Source: an uncultured Pelagibacteraceae bacterium (GTDB taxonomy: Bacteria > Pseudomonadota > Alphaproteobacteria > Pelagibacterales > Pelagibacteraceae). From it: a stretch of DNA of 64,000 nucleotides. The notes beneath the pieces are model-generated. The model saw only the letters and a list, made by a program, of their open reading frames with translations. It was not told where the DNA came from and did no database searches. Below are positions 45,287-53,874 of this stretch, one piece after another (position 1 is the stretch's first letter; each line of letters begins with the position of its first letter). Location: positions 1-64,000 of the forward strand of contig CACJJV010000004.1 of assembly GCA_902593845.1 (NCBI GenBank), read 5' to 3'. The position numbers and the translations under genes were made by a program.

Positions 45287-45805
45287 ATGGCAGATAAATT
45301 AATAGTTAGTTTTGAAGAATATATCAAAATAGTTGAAAAATTAGCTATTGAAATTCATAAAAATTATAAACCTACAGTTTTAGTTGGAATAATGAGAGGA
45401 GCAGCACCTATAATTGATATTCTTTCAAGGATTCTAAAACTCCCAATAGCTTATATTGTCATTCAAAGTTATACTGGAAAAGGATTAGAAGACCAACAAG
45501 GCCAACTAATGTTTGCTAGAGAAATAAGTTCATTAGCTAAAGAAGAAGATTTCAAAAAAATTCTTTTAATCGATGACTTATCAGACACAGGACTAACACT
45601 TAATAAAAGTATTGAGTGGTTAAAAGGTTACGAACCAACAAAAAAATTTATTAAAGAAATTAAAACTGCTTGTTTATGGAAAAAAAAATCATCTTCTTTT
45701 GAGCCAGACTTTTGTCCAATTAAATTAGATTCAGATCCTTGGATCGTTCAGCCCACAGAACATTATGAAGAACTTTCTATTGAAGAAATTATAAAAAGAA
45801 ACTAG
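45287..45805 (+). CDS. Phosphoribosyltransferase, hypoxanthine/xanthine type (start moved from 45200 to MADKLIVSFEEY)
   Basis: PTVLVGIMRGAAPIIDILSR, ILLIDDLSDTGLTL PRPP motif. Confidence 0.85.
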   Translation: MADKLIVSFEEYIKIVEKLAIEIHKNYKPTVLVGIMRGAAPIIDILSRILKLPIAYIVIQSYTGKGLEDQQGQLMFAREISSLAKEEDFKKILLIDDLSDTGLTLNKSIEWLKGYEPTKKFIKEIKTACLWKKKSSSFEPDFCPIKLDSDPWIVQPTEHYEELSIEEIIKRN

Positions 45806-45835
45806 TTAACGGAGCTAGAAAACTAGCCCCGTTAA
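45806..45835. terminator. Bidirectional hairpin terminator between convergent genes
   Basis: TTAACGGAGCTAG-AAAA-CTAGCCCCGTTAA (one A/C mismatch), U-rich in both directions. Confidence 0.75.
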
Positions 45836-45842
45836 ATTTTAT

Positions 45843-47174
45843 TTAGCTTACAGCAAAACTTACGACACTAAGTACTGCAATCACCCATATTGCTGGAGAA
45901 GTGTTCGAAAATTTTCCAGTAAATATTTTTATCAAAGCGTATGAGACAAATGCTAAAGCAATTCCGTTACTGATACTATAAGTTAATGGCATAGCAATCA
46001 TTGCTAAAATTGCTGGAGCTGACTCAGAGATATCATTCCATTCAATGTCTGTAATATTTCTTATAAATAAAACAGAAACAAATAATAGGGCAGCACCATC
46101 AATTTGTTTTGGTAAACTAGTTGCAAGTGGCGCGAAAAATATACATGCTAAAAACAATATACCTATCACAAGGGAAGTCATTCCAGTTTTACCACCAGCT
46201 TTTACGCCAGCACCAGACTCTACATAACTAGTAACAGTTGTTGTTCCCATCATAGCTCCTGCAACAGTCCCAACGCTATCAGACAACATTGCTTTGTTAA
46301 TGTCTTGAACTTTTCCTTGTTTATCAACTTTGCCTGCAACATTTGCAACAGAAGTTAGTGTTCCAGCTGTATCGAAGAAATCTATAAATAATAAAGTAAA
46401 TATTACTGTAGACATTCCAGCAGTCATAGCAGCGGACAAGTCAAATTCAAAAAGGTATGTCATCGGAGGAGGAGCACTTGCTAGTCCATTAAATTTAGCT
46501 AGACCAGTTGCCCAAGCAACAACACTAAAAAACAAAATACCTATAATGATATTTCCTTTTACATTCATTTTCTCGAGTACAATAATTGCAATAAAAGTTG
46601 CACATCCAAGAAGAACTAATGGGTCACTTAAGTTTCCAAGCTGTACTAATGTTACAGGATTATCAACTACAACTTCCATAATTTGTAGTCCAATAATTGC
46701 AAGAAACAATCCAATACCCGCACCTATTCCTAGTTTTAAACTTTTTGGAATTGAGTTAATTAACCAGGCTCTAATAGGAGTAAGTGATATAATTAAAAAC
46801 AATACCCCTGCAACCAAAACTGCACCAAGAGCTTGTTGTGGCGTATAACCCATGCCAGCACAAACTCCAAAAGCAACAAATGCATTTATACCCATACCTG
46901 GGGCTAGTCCAATTGGCCATGTTTTTCCGTAAAAAGCCATTATAAAACAAGCTAAAGCTGTTGCCAAAATAGTTGCTGTGTACACTGCGCCGAAATCAAA
47001 GAAACCTTTTTCAGGACCGGCGAACTCCCCTGATAAGATGAATGGATTTAAAAACATTATGTAAGCCATTGTTAAGAACGTAGTTGTCCCAGCAATTACT
47101 TCAGTTTTAAAATCTGTTTTATGTTTTTTATATTCAAAATATTTTTCAAGCATGTATCCTCCTATAAATTGCAA
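45843..47174 (-). CDS. NCS2 family purine permease (AzgA/PbuG type); start likely MLEKYFEYKKHKTDFKTE
   Basis: EVIAGTTTFLTMAYIMFLNPFIL, LAPGMGINAFVAFGVC, DFFDTAGTLTSVANVAG. Confidence 0.92.
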   Translation of the reverse strand: MQFIGGYMLEKYFEYKKHKTDFKTEVIAGTTTFLTMAYIMFLNPFILSGEFAGPEKGFFDFGAVYTATILATALACFIMAFYGKTWPIGLAPGMGINAFVAFGVCAGMGYTPQQALGAVLVAGVLFLIISLTPIRAWLINSIPKSLKLGIGAGIGLFLAIIGLQIMEVVVDNPVTLVQLGNLSDPLVLLGCATFIAIIVLEKMNVKGNIIIGILFFSVVAWATGLAKFNGLASAPPPMTYLFEFDLSAAMTAGMSTVIFTLLFIDFFDTAGTLTSVANVAGKVDKQGKVQDINKAMLSDSVGTVAGAMMGTTTVTSYVESGAGVKAGGKTGMTSLVIGILFLACIFFAPLATSLPKQIDGAALLFVSVLFIRNITDIEWNDISESAPAILAMIAMPLTYSISNGIALAFVSYALIKIFTGKFSNTSPAIWVIAVLSVVSFAVS

Positions 47175-47279
47175 AATATTTGATTCTTTCCTGTTTTACC
47201 CGTCAAAACTAATTCTTATTAACAATTTTCAACTCACAAGTTTATATTTATGCCATAATTAGGTTGTTATTATTAAATT

Positions 47280-47585
47280 ATGAAAAAAATTAAGATCTCA
47301 ATTCTAAGTGTATTTATAATATTTTCTTTATTAGGTTGTCAGAAAATTAAGCAAAAAACTGACGCTATTGTTGAAAAGGAAAATAAAAAATTAAGTGCAT
47401 TTATAGGTAAGTCCTCTCAGGATTTAAAAAGCAGCTTAGGTAGTCCAGATGAAGATTTTAAAAATGAAAAAGGAAATTTAGTTTTAGTTTATAACACAAA
47501 AAAATACGGAATACCTTGCGAAAGAAGGTTCGAAGTAAACGCAAAATTGATTGTTATTGGATTTGTTTCTAACGGTTGCTTTTGA
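47280..47585 (+). CDS. Small hypothetical lipoprotein
   Basis: Signal peptide with lipobox FSLLGC, 101 aa. Confidence 0.7.
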   Translation: MKKIKISILSVFIIFSLLGCQKIKQKTDAIVEKENKKLSAFIGKSSQDLKSSLGSPDEDFKNEKGNLVLVYNTKKYGIPCERRFEVNAKLIVIGFVSNGCF

Positions 47586-47620
47586 TTACCTGCGGAGAAT
47601 TTATCTCCGCAAGCAAGGTA
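47586..47620. terminator. Inverted repeat between convergent lipoprotein and hsp20
   Basis: TGCGGAGA-ATTTA-TCTCCGCA perfect stem with outer TACC/GGTA; no clear U-tract so termination is tentative. Confidence 0.5.
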
Positions 47621-47623
47621 TAC

Positions 47624-48070
47624 TTATTTAATTTCAATAAGTTTTCTTTTTTTATGCTCTGGAACAATCCTCTCACAAGATATTGTTAAAAGACCATCTT
47701 TTAATTCAGCACCATTAACTTTCACATCATCAGCTATAGTAAATGATCTGGCAAATTGTCTTTGAGAAATACCTTTGTGAATTATTTCTCCATCAGCATT
47801 ATTATTTTCAGATTTATTAACTTGTTTAGTTCTTACAGTTAATAAATTATCTTCAAACTCAACTTCAACATCGTTTTTATTAAAACCAGCTAAAGCAACT
47901 TCAATTGCATAGTTATCCTTACCAGTTTTTCTGATGTTATAAGGCGGGTAGTTTGACTGCATAGTCAAAGAACCATTACCAAGCATATTTTCAAATTGGT
48001 CAAACATATCGTCAAAACCAATTGAAAAAGGTCTTAGTGAGTTGAATATAGATAAATCCTTACTTGTCAT
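47624..48070 (-). CDS. Small heat shock protein, Hsp20/IbpA family
   Basis: YPPYNIRKTGKDNYAIEVALAGFNKNDVEVEFEDNLLTV, DGLLTISCERIVPE. Confidence 0.95.
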   Translation of the reverse strand: MTSKDLSIFNSLRPFSIGFDDMFDQFENMLGNGSLTMQSNYPPYNIRKTGKDNYAIEVALAGFNKNDVEVEFEDNLLTVRTKQVNKSENNNADGEIIHKGISQRQFARSFTIADDVKVNGAELKDGLLTISCERIVPEHKKRKLIEIK

Positions 48071-48075
48071 AATAT

Positions 48076-48126
48076 CCTCCTTTGTTAAGCAAGTTTATTT
48101 ATTGTTAGCCCCATTAGGCGACCAAC
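48076..48126 (-). ncRNA. ROSE-like RNA thermometer candidate in hsp20 5' UTR
   Basis: Leader GUUGGUCGCCUAAUGGGGCUAACAAUAAAUAAACUUGCUUAACAAAGGAGG: hairpin 1 GUUGGUCGCC/GGGGCUAAC (loop UAAU) and hairpin 2 CUUGCUU-AACA-AAGGAG(G), with UUGCU opposite the Shine-Dalgarno AGGA. Confidence 0.68.
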
Positions 48127-48132
48127 ATTATT

Positions 48133-48161
48133 TATATGGGAATTATTTGTTTTTTTTCAAG
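48133..48161 (-). promoter_or_regulatory. Putative sigma-32 (RpoH) promoter for hsp20
   Basis: Minus strand CTTGAAA-N14-CCCATATA, near the RpoH consensus. Confidence 0.82.
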
Positions 48162-48170
48162 ATATCAAAT

Positions 48171-50246
48171 TTAAATTTTTTCAGAGATCTTTAAAATAAA
48201 TGCGTAGTCAAAAGCTATTTCTTCAATGGCACCATCTCTACCTGACTTACCTCCGTGGCCTGCGTTCATTTCAGTTTTTAACAAAAGCAAATTATTATCA
48301 GTTTTTAAATCTCTAAGTTTGGCTGTAAATTTTGCTGGTTCATCGAATAGCACTCTATTATCACTTAAGCTTGTGGTAATTAACATGTGAGGGTAATCCA
48401 TTTTTTTAATATTATTATATGGAGCATAAGAATAAATATAATCAAAATGGTCTCTTTTATCTTTTGCATTTCCGAATTCATCAAATTCTCCAACAGTAAG
48501 GGGCAAAGAATGATCCAAGTTAGTTGTTAATGAGTCAACAAACGGTACTGCCATAACAATTCCAAGAAATAATTCTGGGGATTGATTGACTACTGCTCCC
48601 ATTAACAAACCACCAGCTGATCCACCCATACCAATAATTTTTCCTTTCGATGAATATCCTTTTTCAATCAAAAACTTTGCTACATGTATATAATCTTCAA
48701 ATGTATTTTTTTTATTAAGAAGCTTTCCTTCTTTCCACCATTTCATTCCTTTTTCCATTCCCCCTCTAATATGTGCAGTTACCCAAATAATATCTCTGTC
48801 AATTAAACTCAATCTAGTTGAGGAAAAATCTGGAGTCATTGAACTTCCATATGACCCATAGCCATATAAAAGTAAATTTGCCGAACCATTAATTTTTGTT
48901 TTTTTGTGTCTGGTAATTGTAAGTGGAACTAATCTTCCATCATGAGAAGGGCACTCTAGCCTTTCGACTATATAATCATCTGGATTATGACCAGATGGTA
49001 TTTCTTGTTCTTTTACTAATTTTTTTTCTTTTGTTTTTAAATTGTATAAATAAGTTTTACCTGGTGTTTTTGGGGACGAGTATGACAAGTAAACTAAGTC
49101 AGTATCTTTATTTCTTTGTATTAATGAAACACTAGGCACAATCACAGATTCGTTAGTAAATTTTAATTCTTCCTCGATTCCTGTTTGTTTATTTCTTACA
49201 AATAATTTTCCTAATGCATTTGATTTTTCTCCTCTGATAATCCAATCGTTTAAAAATATTAATCCTCCAATTAAAACCTCCTCTTTGGCAGCTATATAAA
49301 CTTCCCACTTTTGATTTGATAAATCATCACATCTTTCGATTTTGAAATCCTCAGCATCATCATTAGTATGACAATAAAAATATCCACCCCAAGAATTGAC
49401 TGAATAAATTACACCTTTTTTTCTTTTTTTAATTAATTTTGGTTTTGGTTTTTTTTCTGTTACTTCAAAGTAGTATTGTTCGGAAGTATTATGATCTGAT
49501 GTTGTTATAAAAAAATATTTTTCATCTGAACTCAAACTTATGCCCACAGTAAATGCTTCACTTTTCTCTTCAAAAACAAGCTCATCATCTTTGACTGATG
49601 ATCCAATTTTGTGTCTAAATATTTTTCTTGGTCTATGAAATTCATCAAGCTTTGAGTAAAAAAAATATTGGTTGTCCAAACTAAAAGTAATACTTCCACT
49701 TGTTTCTTCTATTTTTTCGGTGACTAATTTTTCTGAAGCAATATTTCTTATGTAAATTGTATAATATTCTGATCCTTTTAAGTCTAAAGAATAACCTAAA
49801 AGTTTGTCATTATAACTTACCTCTAAATCACCCACCCCGAAATATTCAGTTTTTAATTTTTCTTTTTCTACATCACCATTCCAAAATTCTTCAACTGCAT
49901 TACTTCCAATCTTCTTTCTAAGTTTTATTGAATAATTTCCTACTGCAGTTGTTTTAGTCCAATATTCATATTCTTTGTCTTTAAATTTTAATGATTCATC
50001 ATCTAACTTTATTCTACCTTTAATTTCATCAAATAAGATTTTCTGACATTTTTTTGTGTCTTTTAAATTATATTCTGTAAAATTGTTTTCTTCTTCAAGA
50101 TATTTCCTTACATCTGGAAGTAGCTTGGAACTATCTTTTAAAACCTCGAGAATATTATCCTGATGGATCCAACTATAATTATCTTCCCACGTGGTATTGT
50201 GACAAGATTTAAGCTCTGGTTTTTTTTTAAGTTGTGGTATTTTCAT
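48171..50246 (-). CDS. ptrB: Oligopeptidase B (S9A prolyl oligopeptidase)
   Basis: GMGGSAGGLLMGAVVNQSPELF catalytic Ser, LLLYGYGSYGSSMTPDFS, NAGHGGKSGR catalytic His. Confidence 0.94.
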   Translation of the reverse strand: MKIPQLKKKPELKSCHNTTWEDNYSWIHQDNILEVLKDSSKLLPDVRKYLEEENNFTEYNLKDTKKCQKILFDEIKGRIKLDDESLKFKDKEYEYWTKTTAVGNYSIKLRKKIGSNAVEEFWNGDVEKEKLKTEYFGVGDLEVSYNDKLLGYSLDLKGSEYYTIYIRNIASEKLVTEKIEETSGSITFSLDNQYFFYSKLDEFHRPRKIFRHKIGSSVKDDELVFEEKSEAFTVGISLSSDEKYFFITTSDHNTSEQYYFEVTEKKPKPKLIKKRKKGVIYSVNSWGGYFYCHTNDDAEDFKIERCDDLSNQKWEVYIAAKEEVLIGGLIFLNDWIIRGEKSNALGKLFVRNKQTGIEEELKFTNESVIVPSVSLIQRNKDTDLVYLSYSSPKTPGKTYLYNLKTKEKKLVKEQEIPSGHNPDDYIVERLECPSHDGRLVPLTITRHKKTKINGSANLLLYGYGSYGSSMTPDFSSTRLSLIDRDIIWVTAHIRGGMEKGMKWWKEGKLLNKKNTFEDYIHVAKFLIEKGYSSKGKIIGMGGSAGGLLMGAVVNQSPELFLGIVMAVPFVDSLTTNLDHSLPLTVGEFDEFGNAKDKRDHFDYIYSYAPYNNIKKMDYPHMLITTSLSDNRVLFDEPAKFTAKLRDLKTDNNLLLLKTEMNAGHGGKSGRDGAIEEIAFDYAFILKISEKI

Positions 50247-50260
50247 CAGATCAAAAATAT

Positions 50261-50764
50261 ATGAATATAATAATTTATACAGTGGTTATATTAACCATTT
50301 TTTATTTTCTATTACGTTTAATAACCAACATTTCATCTAGGAAAATTTCAAAAGGCCTAAGATTTTTTATTATATTGGGATTATTTGCTTTAGCAGTATT
50401 GTTTGCTATTGGCGGAAAATTTTTATTAACCCTACCTCTTACTTTGGCAAGTTTAGCTTTATTAAAATTAAAAGGTTTATCTATTTTTCAATTAATTTCT
50501 CTTTTTAGACTTATTCAGACATTAAGAAGATCTGGTCGCTTTTCTTTTAACCAAGCAGGTACCAATAACGTTTCGTCTATATCAGTTTCAGAGGCATACA
50601 AAATTTTAAATTTAGATATGAATAAAAAAGTTACCAAAGAAGATGTTAACAAAGCATATATAAAAATCCAAAAAAAGATTCATCCCGATATATCTCCTGA
50701 AACTTCAAGATTATCCTCAATTGTTAATGAGGCTAAAGATATTGTGCTAAACGATATTTCTTAA
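50261..50764 (+). CDS. Membrane-anchored J-domain protein (start moved from 50234)
   Basis: N-terminal TM segments, C-terminal J-domain with IHPDIS (HPD). Confidence 0.8.
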   Translation: MNIIIYTVVILTIFYFLLRLITNISSRKISKGLRFFIILGLFALAVLFAIGGKFLLTLPLTLASLALLKLKGLSIFQLISLFRLIQTLRRSGRFSFNQAGTNNVSSISVSEAYKILNLDMNKKVTKEDVNKAYIKIQKKIHPDISPETSRLSSIVNEAKDIVLNDIS

Positions 50765-51723
50765 GCAATAATTTCTAAAAATCTCTCAAAAATTCTTTGT
50801 GGATTTATTTTATCTTTACCTAAAGTGTTATGTGTGACTGTGCTTTCACCTTCTGGAATTATTGGAAACATTTTTGAGCTATAATTTCCATAAATTAAGG
50901 GAGTATCAGCCATTAAAGTAATCGTTTTAATACCTAAAGCTGAGGATAAATGACTAAAACTCGAGTCATTACAAATAGATACATTACAATTCTTAATTAA
51001 TGGTAAAATTTCACTGATAGTAAAATTATCTAAACGAGTACAAAAATTCTTAAATTTAGACTGCAAAATTTCGTTTAATACTTCCTGTTCTTCTTTTGCC
51101 TTACCTGTTGCAAGAAAAAATCTGCAATTTTTCATATTTGATATTTTATCAATTACGCTTAAAAAAGTCTTTGCAGGAATTCTTTTTGTAGGTCCAGAAC
51201 CACCTATGCCCAAGAGAATATTTGTAGTGCTTTTATCTATTTGAAATTTTTGTGCTGCTTTAGAAATTGAATCATTGTCGATTTGCACTTCAGGATCTTC
51301 ATTAATGTCTAAATCTAAATTTTCTTTTAAAAATTTTTTAGGAGTCTCAATTATGTGTTGTTTATTTTTTGTGAACAATGGATATTGGTAAATTTGTGGA
51401 ATACCTGATATTTTAGCAATTAAGTTAAATCTTAAAGATGAATTAAAAATAAAAATTTTATCGAAATTATATTTTTTTAAATCGGTTGCTAATTTAAAAA
51501 TACCAAAAAAACCACCATGTCTATTATTCGTTTTATTATCTCTCTCCAGGATGAGAATTTTATCAATATATTTTGTTTGGTGTAAATATTGATTAGCTTT
51601 TGAATTTTCTTTTACCAATATATTTATTGGTGAATTAAATTTTTTGGATAAAGCCTTTATAAATGGCAAGAAAATTATGGTATCTCCAATACCCATTCTG
51701 CTCTGAATTGCTAATATTTTCAT
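50761..51723 (-). CDS. Glycosyltransferase family 9 (ADP-heptose LPS heptosyltransferase-like)
   Basis: MKILAIQSRMGIGDTIIFLPFIKALSKKF, GIGGSGPTKRIPAKTF, ICNDSSFSHLSSALG. Confidence 0.85.
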   Translation of the reverse strand: MKILAIQSRMGIGDTIIFLPFIKALSKKFNSPINILVKENSKANQYLHQTKYIDKILILERDNKTNNRHGGFFGIFKLATDLKKYNFDKIFIFNSSLRFNLIAKISGIPQIYQYPLFTKNKQHIIETPKKFLKENLDLDINEDPEVQIDNDSISKAAQKFQIDKSTTNILLGIGGSGPTKRIPAKTFLSVIDKISNMKNCRFFLATGKAKEEQEVLNEILQSKFKNFCTRLDNFTISEILPLIKNCNVSICNDSSFSHLSSALGIKTITLMADTPLIYGNYSSKMFPIIPEGESTVTHNTLGKDKINPQRIFERFLEIIA

Positions 51724-51771
51724 ATAGTATTTATAAACTTTACTGAGTATATTTTTATATAAATTTTTATT

Positions 51772-52656
51772 ATGACAAAAATAAGTGGAATTTTTGCTGC
51801 TTCGATGTCAGTGCTTAACAATGATTTAAGCTTGAATGTTGAAAAAACAATAATGCATGCTGAGAAACTTATCGATCAAGGCTGTCATGGCACGGTAATA
51901 TTTGGAAGCACAGGTCAGTCTCAATTAATACCTATTTCAGAAAAAATTGACTTACTTAACAATCTCTCAAAAAGCAAATATCAGAATAAACATATAATTG
52001 GCACAGGTCTAAACTCTTTAGGCGAAACAATAAATTTTATGAAGATAGCAATTTCAATGAATCTAAATAAATTTTTAATCATGCCTCCCGCTTATTATAA
52101 TTATGGTGATACAGAGGTTTTGGATTTTTATTCTAGAATAATTAATTCAGTGCCAGATTGTAAAATTATTCTTTATAATTTTGAAAAACTTAGTGGTTAT
52201 AAATTTAGTTTAAGGTGTGTAGAGACACTTGTTAATAAATTTCCAGAACAAATAGTTGGAGTAAAAGATAGCTCTTATAATTTATACGAAAATTTAAAAC
52301 TTAAAAATTTTTCAATTTTACCTGGTTCGGAAATTAAATTGTTAAAAGGTTTGGAAATAGGATGTTCTGGTATAATAACTGCAACATGCAACGTTACAGC
52401 AGAATTATCTAGGCAAGTTTATGATGATTTTTTTGCAGGAAAAAAGCAGTTACATAATGATAAGTTATGTGATGTTAGAAGCACTTTTGATAAATATAAT
52501 CTAATTTCAGGTTTACATACTTATTGTGCTCAAAATGACAAAATATATAAAAATATTTTACCACCACTAAGTCTTTTAAATCGAAATGATGAGGAAGAAT
52601 TAATAAATAGATTAAAAGATTTAGAATTTTATAACAAATCAACCTTGGCAGCATAA
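51772..52656 (+). CDS. Dihydrodipicolinate synthase family (DapA/NAL) aldolase
   Basis: TIM-barrel pattern, GSTGQSQLIPISEKIDLL, VGVKDSSYN Schiff-base Lys. Confidence 0.85.
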   Translation: MTKISGIFAASMSVLNNDLSLNVEKTIMHAEKLIDQGCHGTVIFGSTGQSQLIPISEKIDLLNNLSKSKYQNKHIIGTGLNSLGETINFMKIAISMNLNKFLIMPPAYYNYGDTEVLDFYSRIINSVPDCKIILYNFEKLSGYKFSLRCVETLVNKFPEQIVGVKDSSYNLYENLKLKNFSILPGSEIKLLKGLEIGCSGIITATCNVTAELSRQVYDDFFAGKKQLHNDKLCDVRSTFDKYNLISGLHTYCAQNDKIYKNILPPLSLLNRNDEEELINRLKDLEFYNKSTLAA

Positions 52657-52657
52657 A

Positions 52658-53845
52658 ATGCAATTAGCAAGATTTCTTAATAAAATTTTTAAAAAAGGTG
52701 GTTTTGTGTTAACTGATGCTAATTCTAAAGACTATATTATTGGAGAACCAGACAATGACCCTATTAGACTAAAAATTTTAAATAAAAATCTTCATTATAA
52801 ATTGTTATTTCATCCTGATTTATATTTTGGTGAAGCATATACCAACGGTGAAATTGTAATTGAAAACGGCACACTTACAGATTTTTTAGATCTTGCCTTA
52901 ATGAATTTTGGAAGGGGAGAATTAAACTTTTTCAGTTATTTAATCAATAGATTAAGGGGATCATATAGATATTTAACTAACTTTAATTTTATTAAAAAAT
53001 CCAAAATGAATGTATCTCACCATTATGATATTAAGGACGATTTGTATGACTTATTTTTAGATCCAAAAAGACAGTATTCTTGTGCATATTTTAAAAATGA
53101 GAATGACAGTTTGGAAACAGCTCAAAATAATAAAATTCAACACATAATTAAAAAATTAAATATAAAACCCAATCAAAAAGTTTTAGATATTGGATGTGGC
53201 TGGGGTTCACTTGCCATCGATATAGCCAAAAGTGCTCAATGTGAAGTAACAGGTATTACTTTATCAGAGAACCAACTTAATTATTGCACCCAAAAAGCTA
53301 AAGAATTGAATTTAGAAAATCAAGTAAAGTTTAAACTAATGGATTATAGAGAATTAAATGAAAAATTTGATAGAATAGTAAGTGTTGGGATGTTTGAACA
53401 TGTTGGAAGGAAATTTTATAAAAAATTTTTCAAACAAATCGAAAAAATGTTGAAAGAGGATGGGGTTTCACTGATACACACCATCGGATCTGTAAATCCT
53501 CCAAGAGATCCTCATCCATGGATTACAAAATATATTTTTCCTGGAGGTTATACTCCGAGTTTAAGCGAAGTAACCAACCCTATTGAAAAAGCTGGCTTAA
53601 TAGTGACAGATATTGAGGTTTTAAGGCTTCATTATGCCCACACGTTGAGACATTGGAAAGAAAATTGCTTAAAAAATAAAGATAAAATTATCCAAATGTT
53701 TGATGAAAAATTTTTTAGAATGTGGGAGTTTTATCTTGCTGGTTGTGAAATGGCATTCAAGTGGGGAGATCAAGTTGTATATCAATTTCAACTTACAAAA
53801 AATTATAGATCAACACCAGTGACTAGAGACTATATTTATCAATAA
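52658..53845 (+). CDS. cfa: Cyclopropane-fatty-acyl-phospholipid synthase family protein
   Basis: VSHHYDIKDDLYDLFLDPKRQYSCAYF, VLDIGCGWGSLAIDIAK, FEHVGRKFY. Confidence 0.92.
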   Translation: MQLARFLNKIFKKGGFVLTDANSKDYIIGEPDNDPIRLKILNKNLHYKLLFHPDLYFGEAYTNGEIVIENGTLTDFLDLALMNFGRGELNFFSYLINRLRGSYRYLTNFNFIKKSKMNVSHHYDIKDDLYDLFLDPKRQYSCAYFKNENDSLETAQNNKIQHIIKKLNIKPNQKVLDIGCGWGSLAIDIAKSAQCEVTGITLSENQLNYCTQKAKELNLENQVKFKLMDYRELNEKFDRIVSVGMFEHVGRKFYKKFFKQIEKMLKEDGVSLIHTIGSVNPPRDPHPWITKYIFPGGYTPSLSEVTNPIEKAGLIVTDIEVLRLHYAHTLRHWKENCLKNKDKIIQMFDEKFFRMWEFYLAGCEMAFKWGDQVVYQFQLTKNYRSTPVTRDYIYQ

Positions 53846-53874
53846 ATTATTGATAGGGTCATTTCTTCTTAGAA

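Noticed and set aside
46330-46848. 172-aa plus-strand ORF (and 46045..46227) inside the NCS2 permease
   Set aside because: Antisense to a well-supported conserved CDS; low-complexity Ala/Pro/Ile translation is a codon-complement artefact. The same applies to other antisense ORFs (e.g. 1347-1535, 2522-2815, 20281-20568, 32542-32868, 38955-39158, 39705-39977, 61793-62038, 63631-63957).
47175-47279. Purine or preQ1 riboswitch upstream of the purine permease
   Set aside because: No recognisable aptamer core on the minus strand of the gap; AT-rich with only short complementarity.
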